From NCBI RefSeq assembly GCF_945859685.1, contig NC_079148.1:18735946-18799945 (forward strand): a stretch of DNA of 64,000 nucleotides, written 5' to 3'. Both the position numbers and the translations under genes were made by a program. Of the stretch, positions 1 to 10,110 are shown piece after piece. The notes beneath the pieces are model-generated. The model saw only the letters and a list, made by a program, of their open reading frames with translations, was not told the DNA's origin and ran no database searches. Source of the stretch: Eupeodes corollae (Eukaryota > Arthropoda > Insecta > Diptera > Syrphidae). The stretch's first letter is position 1. Every line of letters begins with the position of its first letter.

Positions 1-3
1 CAA

Positions 4-345
4 GAAAAATCCGTATCAAAATATTTTCAATGAAAACTACCACTCACTCACAAAAGAAAAAAAGAATCGAAAAATTTAATGCGTTAACCACAATAATATG
101 GTCAAACCAATTTACAACCAAAAGCCACTTTTAAAATCAAAACAACAAAACTCAACTAATTTGGTCACACCAATCTTAGAAAAATCCGTATCAAAAATAT
201 TTTCAATTAAAACTACCACTTTTTCACAAAAGAGAAAAAAAGAATCGAAAAATTTAATGCGTTCACCACAATAATATGGTCAAACCAATTTACAACCAAA
301 AGCCACTTTTAAAATCAAAACAACAAAAAAAACACTCAACTAACT
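4..345. repeat. Two-unit tandem repeat, about 175 bp per unit
   Basis: Two head-to-tail units start at 4 and 179 with the same GAAAAATCCGTATCAAAA motif. They stay nearly identical through AATTTAATGCGTT, AATATGGTCAAACCAATT and AAAGCCACTTTTAAAATC. Differences are a few substitutions and small indels. A weak third relative may lie near 555-610 (AAATCCGTCAGGAATAAATA, then CAATGAAAGCTACACTAGCACC-like sequence). The array touches the window edge, so more units may lie to the left. There is no coding potential, and it does not resemble the HINE central repeats despite a similar period. Confidence 0.85.
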
Positions 346-1178
346 AGGTACCTATTCGATAACAAAAAAATTTCCTATTGGCTCGAAGTAGAATTATCAC
401 CCTAACTCCACTTCGAAGATAAACAAAATTTTCACTTTGACAGCTCCGTCCGAGCTGTACCGAAATCTAAATTTCCTATAATTCACAATCTAAAACACAG
501 GTAGATCTTTTTTTTTCACTAATTTATTTTCACTTAGCTAAGGTACAATAAATGAGGAGTAAATCCGTCAGGAATAAATATTTTTTTCCAATGAAAGCTA
601 CACTAGCACCTTTTTTGTAGATTCTCACTCAATTCCTCAAAGCAAAAACACACAAGAAAAAATTCAAAACAAACGATATAACGTGCAAATTACGATCTTG
701 TTCAAAGAAACAACTATGTATGTATGTATATAATATTATGTAGTTTTGTTTTTGCGAATGCGATTTCCCCTTGAAAAAACTTAACCGTGCTTTACCGTTT
801 AAACTAACTGATTTTACAAGAAGTTAGTTTCGTTATATATAATAGGAAATATGGGATAAAATATTTATTGTATAATTATATGTATATATATTTTTGTGTG
901 AACGCAAATTTATGTATGTATAATAAAATTTAAATTAAAACCAATGGAACAACTTACATGAATTCCACGATAACAATTATATTAAAATTATGTATAAAAA
1001 ATTATAGCCAGAAAAAAAAACACAATTGCACTCCTATGTATAACACGATTTTGTTTCTTTGTCAACTATCAATAGGTATTCGATTTTAAGCTATTTATAT
1101 TTTTTTGTTAATAAACTCTTTCACAATGCAACTTCTTCCTTTCACCGTATTTTTGTTTTACTATTAGATTATAAAGCC
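346..1178. other. AT-rich non-coding stretch
   Basis: No ORF of note, no recognisable TE. A short less AT-rich patch near 370-460 holds CGAAGTAGAATT/CACTTCGAAG inverted words and TTTGACAGCTCCGTC. Runs of TATGTATGTATA near 717-740 and 895-925 are simple sequence. Confidence 0.5.
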
Positions 1179-1467
1179 CCACGTTGGGCGACAAATTGTT
1201 ACTATATTTTTTTCTACGCGACGCGACGACGACGACGACGACGACCACGACTACGACCACGACGATCTCGAACGAACCTACGACGAAGACTAGAACCTAT
1301 AACGTAAAGAAGGTAGAAAAAAATTTAGCACATTCAGCACGTATGATGCTGATATCTCCGGCCACTCAGCTTAGGGTGGGTTCAGTGAATAAATTGATAT
1401 CCTGATTGAGATGATATCGTAGGTGATCAATTAAATTGATGAGAATACAAAAATATCGGTGACCACA
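1179..1467 (-). mobile_element. Possible LTR plus primer binding site of an LTR retrotransposon
   Basis: On the plus strand, GCCCCACGTTGGGCG followed by ACA matches the 3' end of a tRNA-Lys (normally ending GGGCGCCA) apart from one base. Read on the minus strand this is the primer binding site used by many Ty3-type elements. Just upstream on the minus strand lies TAACA, and about 271 bp further up TGTGGTCACC, which are fitting LTR ends (TGT...ACA). The candidate LTR is therefore 1197-1467. No gag or pol follows on the minus side, so the rest of the element is absent or decayed. The primer-site match is directly visible; the LTR limits are inference, and no second LTR was seen. Confidence 0.35.
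1216..1270. repeat. CGA trinucleotide microsatellite
   Basis: An imperfect (CGA)n tract (ACGCGACGCGACGACGACG continuing as ACCACGACTACGACC). The two ORFs that overlap it on the plus strand are translations of this tract and look spurious. It lies inside the candidate LTR. Confidence 0.8.
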
Positions 1468-2358
1468 GGGGTGTCTATCCTGAAATTGAGAAATAGGGCG
1501 CCAGCAATTTTTTTTTTATAATTAAGGAAATTGCAAACCTTCGGAGCGAAACCGACGGTGAAAGAAGTTTTAATAAAAGATTAAGTCTTGGAATTAATTT
1601 TCAAAATATTTATTTTTAAGTAAATTGCCTGGGAAACCTTGCAATTAAGTAGGGCTAAAACCCAGGATCTTTTAAACAAAGAAACAAATTGTTATTCTGG
1701 AAAGATAAGATGGACCGGTAACGTTTAGTCCCGAAAAAAAAGTTAACGGTTTTATTTTAAGCGGGTCACGAGTTCCGTAATTTTCGGAAATAAAGCGAAC
1801 AGCCAAAGCCAAACGATAATTTTTTTTTTTTTTGAACAATGTCTCGACAACGAAATAATGTTATTCCACGGAAATAATTTTTAATCAAATAAACCAAACT
1901 ATTATACTTAGCTTTTTTTTTCTCCTGCCAGATTTCCCTTCCTTCCTTAACCAATTTTCCTCTCCTGTATCTCCCACCAAATCTCCAAAATTATTCTAAT
2001 TTTTTTTTCAAATTTTCAAAACACTTCCTCGAATTTTATTATTATTTTTTTTCAATCAAATTTCTTTCTTCCAAAATTTACTTTTATTTCGATCTCTTCG
2101 ATTTCGTAGCTTCCCAAAAAGTGAGTTCCCAGGCTTTTTCCAAGCCTGGATGAACCCTTTTTCTTCAAATACCCAGTGCTTTCAGCAACTCAGCGACTTG
2201 GGTTTCGGTCGCGTCATCTTTTCAGCAACGCTCAGCTTGTTTGCGTGAGTGTGCCAACGCAGTTGCAAACCCAGTAGTCTTCTCTTACTCGCACTTTAAT
2301 CTCCCCAGCTTAATGCAAGTCACCCCTGAATTCGCCGCGCTCTACTCTGACTTGTATA
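1468..2358. other. Non-coding stretch, no clear feature
   Basis: Contains GGGCGCCAGCAA at about 1497, reminiscent of retroelement leader sequence, then pyrimidine-rich AT DNA. From about 2100 the GC content rises (CCCAGGCTTTTTCCAAGCCTGG at 2129-2150 is a hairpin-forming inverted repeat). No protein similarity seen. Confidence 0.4.
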
Positions 2359-2871
2359 GTGCGGGAATGCAGTGGGTGCATTCAGCCACCTAACATCCCC
2401 GATTCAATTTTGAATGAAAGAAAAATCTTGGAACTCAAGAAATTTGATTATTCACACTTTGCATTTTTCCCCACCGATCTTTCCCAGAAAAACAAATATA
2501 ATTGTGGAAACTTGATGGAAATTAATAAGTTTCGAATAAAACCAATTGTGGGAAGAGAAATGTGGCAGAAGTTCGCTACACGCGTTTTTAAGTTATTTCG
2601 TTTGACTTTCGCGCAGATTTGGGAAATAAGGACTTACGTTATCGTTCCATCTTGTACATTTAATTATAATGAGGGTGTAAAAGTTGGGCTTGAAGCCATT
2701 CTCCCATGGAGTAACTTCGGCATTTGGAGACCAAGTGTCGACCGTGCCAATTTTGGTTTGCTGCAGTCAGACCATCCGTCTGACACTTATGGTGGTAATT
2801 ATGCTCATTCTTTGGGGACTGGATGTCACCCGTTCTTAGTATTTGACCAGACCGCCCGTCTGTCACCTTAG
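2359..2871 (+). CDS. Unrecognised 170-codon ORF, doubtful
   Basis: An open frame of 170 codons in a locally GC-richer patch, starting MRECSGCIQPPNIP. I do not recognise a family, and there is no signal peptide, membrane segment or repeated motif. A length of 170 codons is somewhat above chance for this AT-rich DNA. A perfect 7-bp inverted repeat (GTCAGAC, 5-base spacer, GTCTGAC) and a second GACC..CCGTCTG word about 79 bp later lie in its 3' half, suggesting non-coding or TE-derived DNA. No splice context or polyadenylation signal supports a gene. It could be a decayed TE or chance. Confidence 0.15.
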   Translation: MRECSGCIQPPNIPDSILNERKILELKKFDYSHFAFFPTDLSQKNKYNCGNLMEINKFRIKPIVGREMWQKFATRVFKLFRLTFAQIWEIRTYVIVPSCTFNYNEGVKVGLEAILPWSNFGIWRPSVDRANFGLLQSDHPSDTYGGNYAHSLGTGCHPFLVFDQTARLSP

Positions 2872-2875
2872 TTCA

Positions 2876-5800
2876 AGTGGAAAATCGACATCCATGATTA
2901 TGTTTCTTTCCAAAGTACTGAGAGAGTGAACCGATGGCTGATGGACCATGGCTGCCCCTCTCTCTCTCAGTAGATTGAAGGAAACACCTGTAGGAATGGA
3001 GGAGGGAGGAACAAGTATTTGGATGACGGAGAGAATGGTTCTTGTCGCGGTAATTTTTACCGTGACAAATTTTAATTATTTTTCTTTTTAATTGCGAAAG
3101 AATTGAAATTGATCCAATGCAGCTGCATAATTCGTAATGTTCTCGTATTAAGTTTTGTTCGCTCTTGTAGTTTATAAACATTTTGAAAAATCAAACTTCA
3201 AATAGATTTTTTTACTTAATATTTGTTTTTTTTTTTTTCAGAACATATTAATAAATTTAATTTTTATTGTTTAAAAATGTCTTTTCCATTAAAAGAAATA
3301 CTAGTTTTAATTTGAGCTGTTCTAAGGAAATCAAATAAAATAATTTCTTACGATTAGACTGTACCATGTTTAAATTGATATGGAATTATATTAATAGTAA
3401 TTACAAATAAAATGTATGTACATACAAAACATATTGATCATAACACATTTAATATTTAACTAACAAAACAATAGACATTAAATTGCACTTTCTTAAGTCA
3501 CTGTTATTTCCAACTAAAAGAAGATTCCAAACAAAAACTACTTCCTATTAAACATTTAAATAATTCGCCTAAACTCCAACGCCTTTGCCATTTTCGTTTC
3601 CTCACACATCGGCGTCAAAAATCAGTAAATTCCAATACCTTGATTTTCGTTGTTTCGTTTTGCGTTTTTTCGAAGTTCCGTCGATGCTAAATTAGTACTA
3701 ATTTTTACCGTGCTCCATTCGATTTCCGAAGTTGCGTTGTTTTGGGTTGCAGTCTTAAATTTGTTGTTGAAATAAATTAATTTGTTGTTTTATATTCTTA
3801 AGAGATGTCCATGACTTTTCATTCAAATTATATGGGAATTTCGTTTCTATTCTAAGCTGTTCAGCAAACATTGGACTATTATTTTGATATATTGAAGTAG
3901 ATTACCGACAGCAAATATGGACTGATCAGACAGTTATTAATTTCAATTTTCTTTTTAAAAAGAGGTACCTATTTTCATAACTCTGATGCTATTTACCAAA
4001 ACACCAACGTAATCGCAAGAAAAGTTTCGTGATCATTTAACTTCTTGAAAAGGTAGTTACAATCGGACACCGAGATCTTATGATTAATAACTTTGAGATT
4101 TTTTTCGTTGGGGCTACGTGCAAGATGCCATTGCTCTACGGATATTATGGTGGGTCAACGGTATATCTAGATGTCGTTTTCATTATCTATTAATTTCTTC
4201 TAAAAACTGATTCTTTTTTAATATCTAAATCAAACCTCTATTTGAAACACCATAAACTAACCGTTCCGCCTTAAAACACACCTGAAAAATTCTACAAAAT
4301 GGAAATCTCTTGTGACTCTCCATGGGTCATTTATGTCCTAATTTTATATATCTTCACAATTAATTAATAAATCTGATATAAATACCTAAACATCATCTAA
4401 ATAATAACTTCTTTAAAATAATTTTAATCAATTTTAATTTCTGATATTATTTCTTACAAAATAATAAACTATTGACAAATTACTAAGAAAAATTCCAAAA
4501 ATCTTACTTAACAACCCCAATCCTTCTGCAAAACCAAAACAAGGACGAAAAGAGGAAAATGAAAGGACTTCATTCTTTTTCCCAACAATTACGTCTATAA
4601 TTACATTAAATGTTTTAATCCTTCTGTTCACGACTGAAAACGACCGACAAGAGACGCCGCCGCCGTCGGTCGTCATCGCCGCCAACGATGATTTTTCCAG
4701 ACTTGTCTGTGATGTTAGCTGAGCCGATATGGTTACATAGCTCTTAAACGCAGCTAAAGAAAGGGGTGTTTTTTTTGTTGTTGCCTTAATCCTGTGCGAT
4801 GGTCTGTAAGTTGTCGTGATACCTTCGTATATTTTTTTTGGATTTTATATAGACAGATAAAGATAATGATGAAAATGAAATTGAAACCCCCATTTAACTG
4901 TTCACAATAGCAGTTTATAATTTAATTAAGGCAATTAAAGCCTATAATTGAAAATGAAAAAAAACACATTACCACATTATTTTTCATTTTGTGTTTTTTT
5001 TCACTCATTGCTTTGGGCAGTGCAATGACCTCGTCATCATTATCATTATCATCGTCCTTTTTGATTCACACTTCATTGTAGAAGATATCCTTTTTGGAAT
5101 AAGTGCGGGGGAAGACGGGTAGGGCTGGTTGCAGAAACGACGACTACGGTTTGATATTGATTTTATTTTAGGACGAGATCTCCTCTGTTACTAAATTAAT
5201 CACAAGCATTTTGACAGCGGAAGCAATAAATCCCTTTTGTAGCCAATAAAAGCACACAATACCTAGATGTAGAAAGTTTTGCTGTTTATGTAGGGTGTTT
5301 CTGTATACATATACATATATATGGAAAAGGATATTACATATACATACTTATGTGGTATAGTGTATTTAAGGAGTGAAGAGTGGCCTAGCAGAAATATATC
5401 AATTAAATCGATGAGACTGCGGTATCTTAATGGGATACCATCATCCACCCATGACCCATTATTTGGAATTTGAGTTTGGTGGTATATCTATACCAGGTTT
5501 TCTTGTTGTTTTTGTTTTGAACATTAGTTCCTTATGTCACGTGCTAATAGAAATACGAACAGCTTGGTTGGTCAAAAAGAAAAGAATAACCCTACCTTCC
5601 TGCCTTGAACTTTATACCTATATACACATAGACATTGTATATATTGATTGGCAAATAGTTTGACAGGTCCATAAATCCAGAAATTTCATTATGACGAAGA
5701 AAACTGTTATGTTATGGATGTGTTAAAGTTCGAAAAACCTTCAGATAATGATAAAATTATAATCATTAATTAAGATTTCTATAGGATATATCTTTTCATT

Positions 5801-6010
5801 TAGATACATTATATGCAAGGGTTTGGTATAGGTGCATACAATTTGGAACTGGAAGAAACAAAGTTTGGTATAAGATTTGGTGTTTTCGAAAAGGGGGGGT
5901 GTTGAACTGAAATCTGTAGAGTAGAAGATTTATTATCACATTTGATTTGGTGGTTTGATCGTAAGACTTTATAAGTTAAGATCGTCAAGTTAAGATTCGG
6001 GACTTGGGCC
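2876..6010. other. Long non-coding stretch
   Basis: About 3.1 kb without a supportable gene. It holds homopolymer tracts, a GC-rich triplet patch GACGCCGCCGCCGTCGGTCG near 4650, a TCATCATTATCATTATCATC tract near 5034, and TATACATATACATATATATGG near 5302. Short ORFs on both strands show no protein-like features. Confidence 0.5.
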
Positions 6011-6059
6011 TACACCCATTAAAGATCCAACCGACTGGGGACTGGGCTGCAAATCGTTT

Positions 6060-6590
6060 GAAAGAAGACCCCAATTTCGGCTGTAAAATCATCTTTTGGA
6101 TTTTGGTACAGCGACGGCGTAATTGGTGCGTACTTTTTTAAAAACGACGTTAGTGAGGGCGTCACCGTCAACAACGAGTGCTACATAACGATAATAACTA
6201 ATTTCTTATGGCCCAAATTGAACCATATGGAGCAGCAGGATGGCGCTACGTGTCACACAGCAAACGCCACGGTTGACATTTTGCACGAACGATTTGAGCG
6301 TAAGGTTATCTCTCGCAGGGGTGATGTGAATTGGACACCGAAGTCATTACTCCGCTAAACTTTTTCTGTGGGATTTCTTGAATTCGCAGGTTATGCAAAT
6401 AAATCATAATGCCCTAAAGGTGAACAAAAAAGAGCCATCGCCCAAATTCAGCCGGTGTCAATGAAAATTGGACCACTAGGAACCGTGCCACCGTAAGAAG
6501 CTGAGGCAAGCATTTGAATGATGTCATATTCTACAAAATTGCCATACATGCACCTTCCAAACAAAAACCGCTCTAACGATTATCAATCAA
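6060..6590 (+). pseudogene. Mariner-like DDE transposase remnant, copy 1
   Basis: Conceptual translation shows VTVNNECYITIITNFLWPK, then QQDGATCHTANATVDIL and RFERKVISRRGDVNW, then after several breaks NWTTRNRAT and HLNDVIFY-type words. These match the catalytic half of insect mariner/Tc1-superfamily (DDE) transposases, in which QQDGA(T)CHT holds the second catalytic aspartate. The third catalytic block, normally CDLTPLDYFLW after NWPPRS, is destroyed, and the frame is broken by stops and frameshifts. The N-terminal DNA-binding domain is missing. An AATTGCCATACATGCACC tail follows. Terminal repeats were not located. Clearly inactive; two further fragments of the same family are at 29445 and 50385. 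Confidence 0.85.
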
Positions 6591-6670
6591 AAAATGTGAA
6601 AAATTAAAGTTTTATTTAAGGAATCAAATGGCAAATTTTTGACGACAAACTTATTTTGCAGGTATATTTT

Positions 6671-8114
6671 TAACTTCCAATAGGAAGTTATTGTAATGGG
6701 TCCGATTTGTCAAATTAAAAATTTTGACATTTCTCCACGTTTCAAGGTCCCTAGAGTCATAAATAATAATAAATAAAAGATTTTTAGAAAGATGTCTGTG
6801 CGTGCGTGCGTACGTATGTTCGTTCGTCCGTACCTTTTCGACATTTTTTTCGTCGTCCATAGCACAAGAACCAGAAGAGATATCGATTTCAAAAAAATTT
6901 TGTTATACAGATATAGAGGCAGAAAGATACAGAAAGGGCTCTCAAGAAAGTTGCATGGGTTGGGTGGTTTTTTTACCATAGCAATTTGAAAAAGAGGTAA
7001 TCATTTTGGTTAACCTTAAATATCTTACGAACCAAAAACGCTAGAGACTTGAATTAAATTGTATATAGTAAACTGTAACGTGATATCAAAGAAGTATATT
7101 TTTTGAAAAAAATCCATTTAACGGTTTTTTTTATAAATCAGTAAAACTAAAAAAAAAATTTGTAGCCTCCAAAATTTAACGACTTAAATATGATTTCATC
7201 TCCAAAACAACTTTGTGCAACAAAGAATAATGTTTTTGAGATTTGATAAAATTTTGAGAAAAATCAAATTTACAGTTTTTTTTACCAAAAAATTAAAAAT
7301 ATTTTTTTTAACATTCTCAAAAATTTTGAAAAAAGTCGAATCGACAGTTTTTTTAACAAAAAATTAGAAACGGAAAAAAAATTAACAAAAGTTGGTAAAA
7401 AATGATTTTCGACTCAAATATCTTTTCAAAAATTAAAGATTATGGCTTTAAATTAGTTTTTTCTTATAAGAAATATTGTTTTGATCATTTGAGAAAATTT
7501 AAAAAAATAGAATAAAAAGTTTTTACAAAAAATAAAAAACAAAAAAAAAACTTTACTAAAAGTCAGTAAAAAATGATTTTTGACTAAAACATATTTTTTA
7601 AAAAAAGATTTTGACATCAAACTTATTTTATCTTAAAGAAAAAATTATTTTTGACACTCAGTAAAACTTTTATAAAAATCCGACAGTCAGTTTTTTTTCA
7701 TAAAAATTAAAATCAAACAAAAATTACACAACATTGGTAAAAATTGATTTCGGTTCTCATTATCTCTGGAATAAATGAAAGTATCGAAATCAAAATGATT
7801 TCATTCTAAGATAAATTTTCTTAGAAAAACCAATTCTGTTTTCTGTGTTTGTTTATAAAACAAAATAAAAACTTTAAAAAAAATGCCATTAAAATTGGTA
7901 AAAATTTGTTTTCGACTAAAAATCTCGTTAACAAAAAAAGTTTTTGAAATCAAACTGTTTCATCACGTGCAAAATATTGTTGGTAATTTAAATTTTAAAA
8001 TAATTCAGCTGAATTTTTTTTTAACAAAACATGAAAATCTACAAACCTTTTTAGAAAGACAAATCGAAGGACGAGATGTGAAGTTATCAGTGTGGGTTGC
8101 ATCCCAACCTTTTT
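6671..8114 (+). mobile_element. HINE (DINE-1-like) repeat copy 1, near complete
   Basis: Starts with the palindrome TAACTTCCAATAGGAAGTTA at 6671-6690. It continues with TTGTCAAATTAAAAATTTTGACA and a (CGTN)n microsatellite (GTGCGTGCGTGCGTACG, from about 6796), then CGTCGTCCATAG and CAAGAACCAGAAGAGATATCG. About four central tandem units follow, marked by GGTAAAAATTGATTTTCGAC-type words at about 7393, 7564, 7733 and 7894 (spacing 161-171 bp). The 3' end is GATGTGAAGTTATCAGTGTG then GGTTGCATC, which can fold as a hairpin. Ends are judged by comparison with other copies in the window. Short ORFs inside are not genes in their own right. Confidence 0.85.
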
Positions 8115-8218
8115 TGTATTTCATTACAAGAGGGAATAGCATTAAGAAAAATCTGAAAAACTAGTTAACAATGCAAATAGCTCGTTTTAGTTTCTGTTTA
8201 ATATTTCTACGTTTTTTG

Positions 8219-8232
8219 ATGTCCTTTTTCTT
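8219..8232 (+). repeat. Target-site duplication, left copy (jockey LINE)
   Basis: ATGTCCTTTTTCTT at 8219-8232 recurs exactly at 10097-10110, directly after the A-rich tail of the LINE. A 14-bp duplication is typical of LINE insertion. Confidence 0.9.
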
Positions 8233-10096
8233 ACATCGAGCTAACTTGAACGAATTACAAAGTGGAAGCTTTTGCCAAACATTTTGAACAGAGTTTCCCT
8301 TCAAAACCATCAACGGACCAAACCTTCCTCAACGAAGTAGAAATCTCCATCCAGTTGATTCAACAGCCAAACATTGAAGTTCAATTTGACGACAACTGCA
8401 AAACCGATGAACCAGCTAATACCCATAAATTCTGCAATCCTGAGGAGATAGATGAGATCATTAACAACTTGAAGCCGAAGAAGTCAACTGGAATGGACGG
8501 GATTTAAAACTATATCCTGAAAAGACTTCCTCAAGTTTTTTTGATAATCTTGACTATTATCATAAATAACTGCATCAACAACGGCTACTTTCCAAAAAAG
8601 TGGAAGACAGCCAAAGTAGTGGCAATTCCGAAGAAAGGCAGTACAAATATGATCTCCAACTACAGGCCTGTCTCACTCCTCAACAACATCAGCAAAATTC
8701 TAAAAGAAGTCATTTTAAGGAGACTGAAGAAATTCTGCAACGAGCATAGCATCATCCCCGACATGCCGTTTGGATTCCGACAGGCTCACTCACTTCTAAA
8801 GTTTCAGTCTGACGTCACCGCTGCTCTCAATAGCCACCAAGCCACAATTGGATGCTTTCTGGATATCGAGAAAGCTTTCGACAGCGTATGGATTGAGGCC
8901 CTCATCCATAAGCTCCAAATTTTAATATCCCACAGCCAATAATAAAAATTTTGTCAACGATTAGTGACGTAAAGGCTGGAATCGCCCAAGAATCGAAACT
9001 TGGACCTGTCCTCTACAGCCTGATGACATCGGACCAGCCAGTGCCAACGGATTGTGAGAACCTGCTGTTTGCGGATGACTCACTCACCTATTCGTACTCC
9101 ATGTTTTCTACGATCGCAGCCCGAAGAGTAGAAGAACACATAAGCAGACTTTACGAGTACTACCAGAAGTGGGGAATAAGGATAAATACCTCCAAATCGG
9201 AACTGGTATGCTTCCGGAGACCTTTCACAAACAACAGCCGCTGTAGACCGGTGGCAGTGGCCCGAAACCTTGTTCTGACTTTCCCGGATGGATCAAGAAG
9301 AACGACAAATACCTGGGAATTCACTTCAAGGAGCTGTTGCGCTTCAACCCTCACTCTAAGGCTGTGATAACAAAAGCCAACATCGCACTCCATCGAGTTC
9401 ATCCTCTCTTAAAGAAGACAACTGGATTAAGTAAACCATCGAAAATGTTGATATACAAACAACTGCTAGGACCGGTTATCACCTACGGTTTTCCCATATG
9501 GTTCACCATATCAAAAACTGCAATGGAAAGACTTAATGTCTTCGAGAGGAAGATACTAAGGATATGCACCGATCTACGATTCGACCGTCAATGACAGAAG
9601 CTTTATAGTAATAGTAGAGTCTACGAAGAAGCTGAAATCAAGCCACTTGACCAATTCCTTGCACAGGCAGCAAGGAAGATAATCACCAAATTCGCCAGCC
9701 ACCTTAACCAATTAATGAGAAGGATGGCCAATTAGGAACGACACCCGTACCCGAGATACCTTTGTGGTATGGATATCTTGGACAAACTCCCCACCGTCTC
9801 CTTCTATGCTGGCCTGTAGTCGGCATATTACAGCGGCTGAACACCGTCACACCCAACCAACCTTAATCAGGACAACCGGGACCGAACAACCCGAAATTAA
9901 CCTTGCCAGCAACACTTTTCTTATTAGCCATCGACTTCATGTTAAACACGTGTTAAATTTTGAATTTCATCAATGTATAAAGTTAGGCCCCCTTTGTGCC
10001 AACAAATGTTTTAGTTAAAGTTATTGTTAAATATTATTTATGTTAGAATTAAGCCAAATGTATATACATTTTTATGGTTCAATAAATAAAAAAAAA
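8233..10096 (+). mobile_element. 5'-truncated jockey-clade LINE (non-LTR retrotransposon)
   Basis: The copy starts inside ORF2 just before the reverse transcriptase (RT). Translation gives LKPKKSTGMDGI, WKTAKVVAIPKKGS, ISNYRPVSLLNNISK, GFRQAHS, FLDIEKAFDSVW, GIAQESKLGPVLYSL and the catalytic LLFADDS, then the C-terminal YLGIHFKELLRFN, LLGPVITYGFPIW and FERKILRICTDLR. This order and wording fit jockey-like RTs, in which FADD binds the catalytic metal ions. The frame is broken at least at about 8505, 8940, 9330, 9592 and 9735. The 3' end has AATAAATAAAAAAAAAA. The endonuclease domain and ORF1 are absent by 5' truncation. The element is dead, but both target-site duplications survive, so it is not very old or its flanks are unusually well kept. 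Confidence 0.95.
8262..9735 (+). pseudogene. Broken RT of the jockey-clade LINE
   Basis: Open segments at 8262-8507, 8541-8942, 8951-9367 and 9337-9594 join by frameshifts or stops into one RT with C-terminal region. The FADD active site is intact at about 9072. The first aspartate block (FLDIEKAFDSVW) is also intact. The loss of the N-terminal half is due to truncation of the copy, not to later decay. Confidence 0.9.
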
Positions 10097-10110
10097 ATGT
10101 CCTTTTTCTT
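10097..10110 (+). repeat. Target-site duplication, right copy (jockey LINE)
   Basis: ATGTCCTTTTTCTT, identical to 8219-8232, immediately follows the A tail. Confidence 0.9.

Noticed and set aside
2359..2871. Confident gene call for the 170-codon ORF
   Set aside because: Kept only as a doubtful feature: no family, and an inverted repeat lies within its 3' half.
7393..8060. Regular repeats in the HINE copies as a CRISPR-like array
   Set aside because: Units are long (about 175 bp), diverged, AT-rich and part of a dispersed mobile repeat in a eukaryotic genome.
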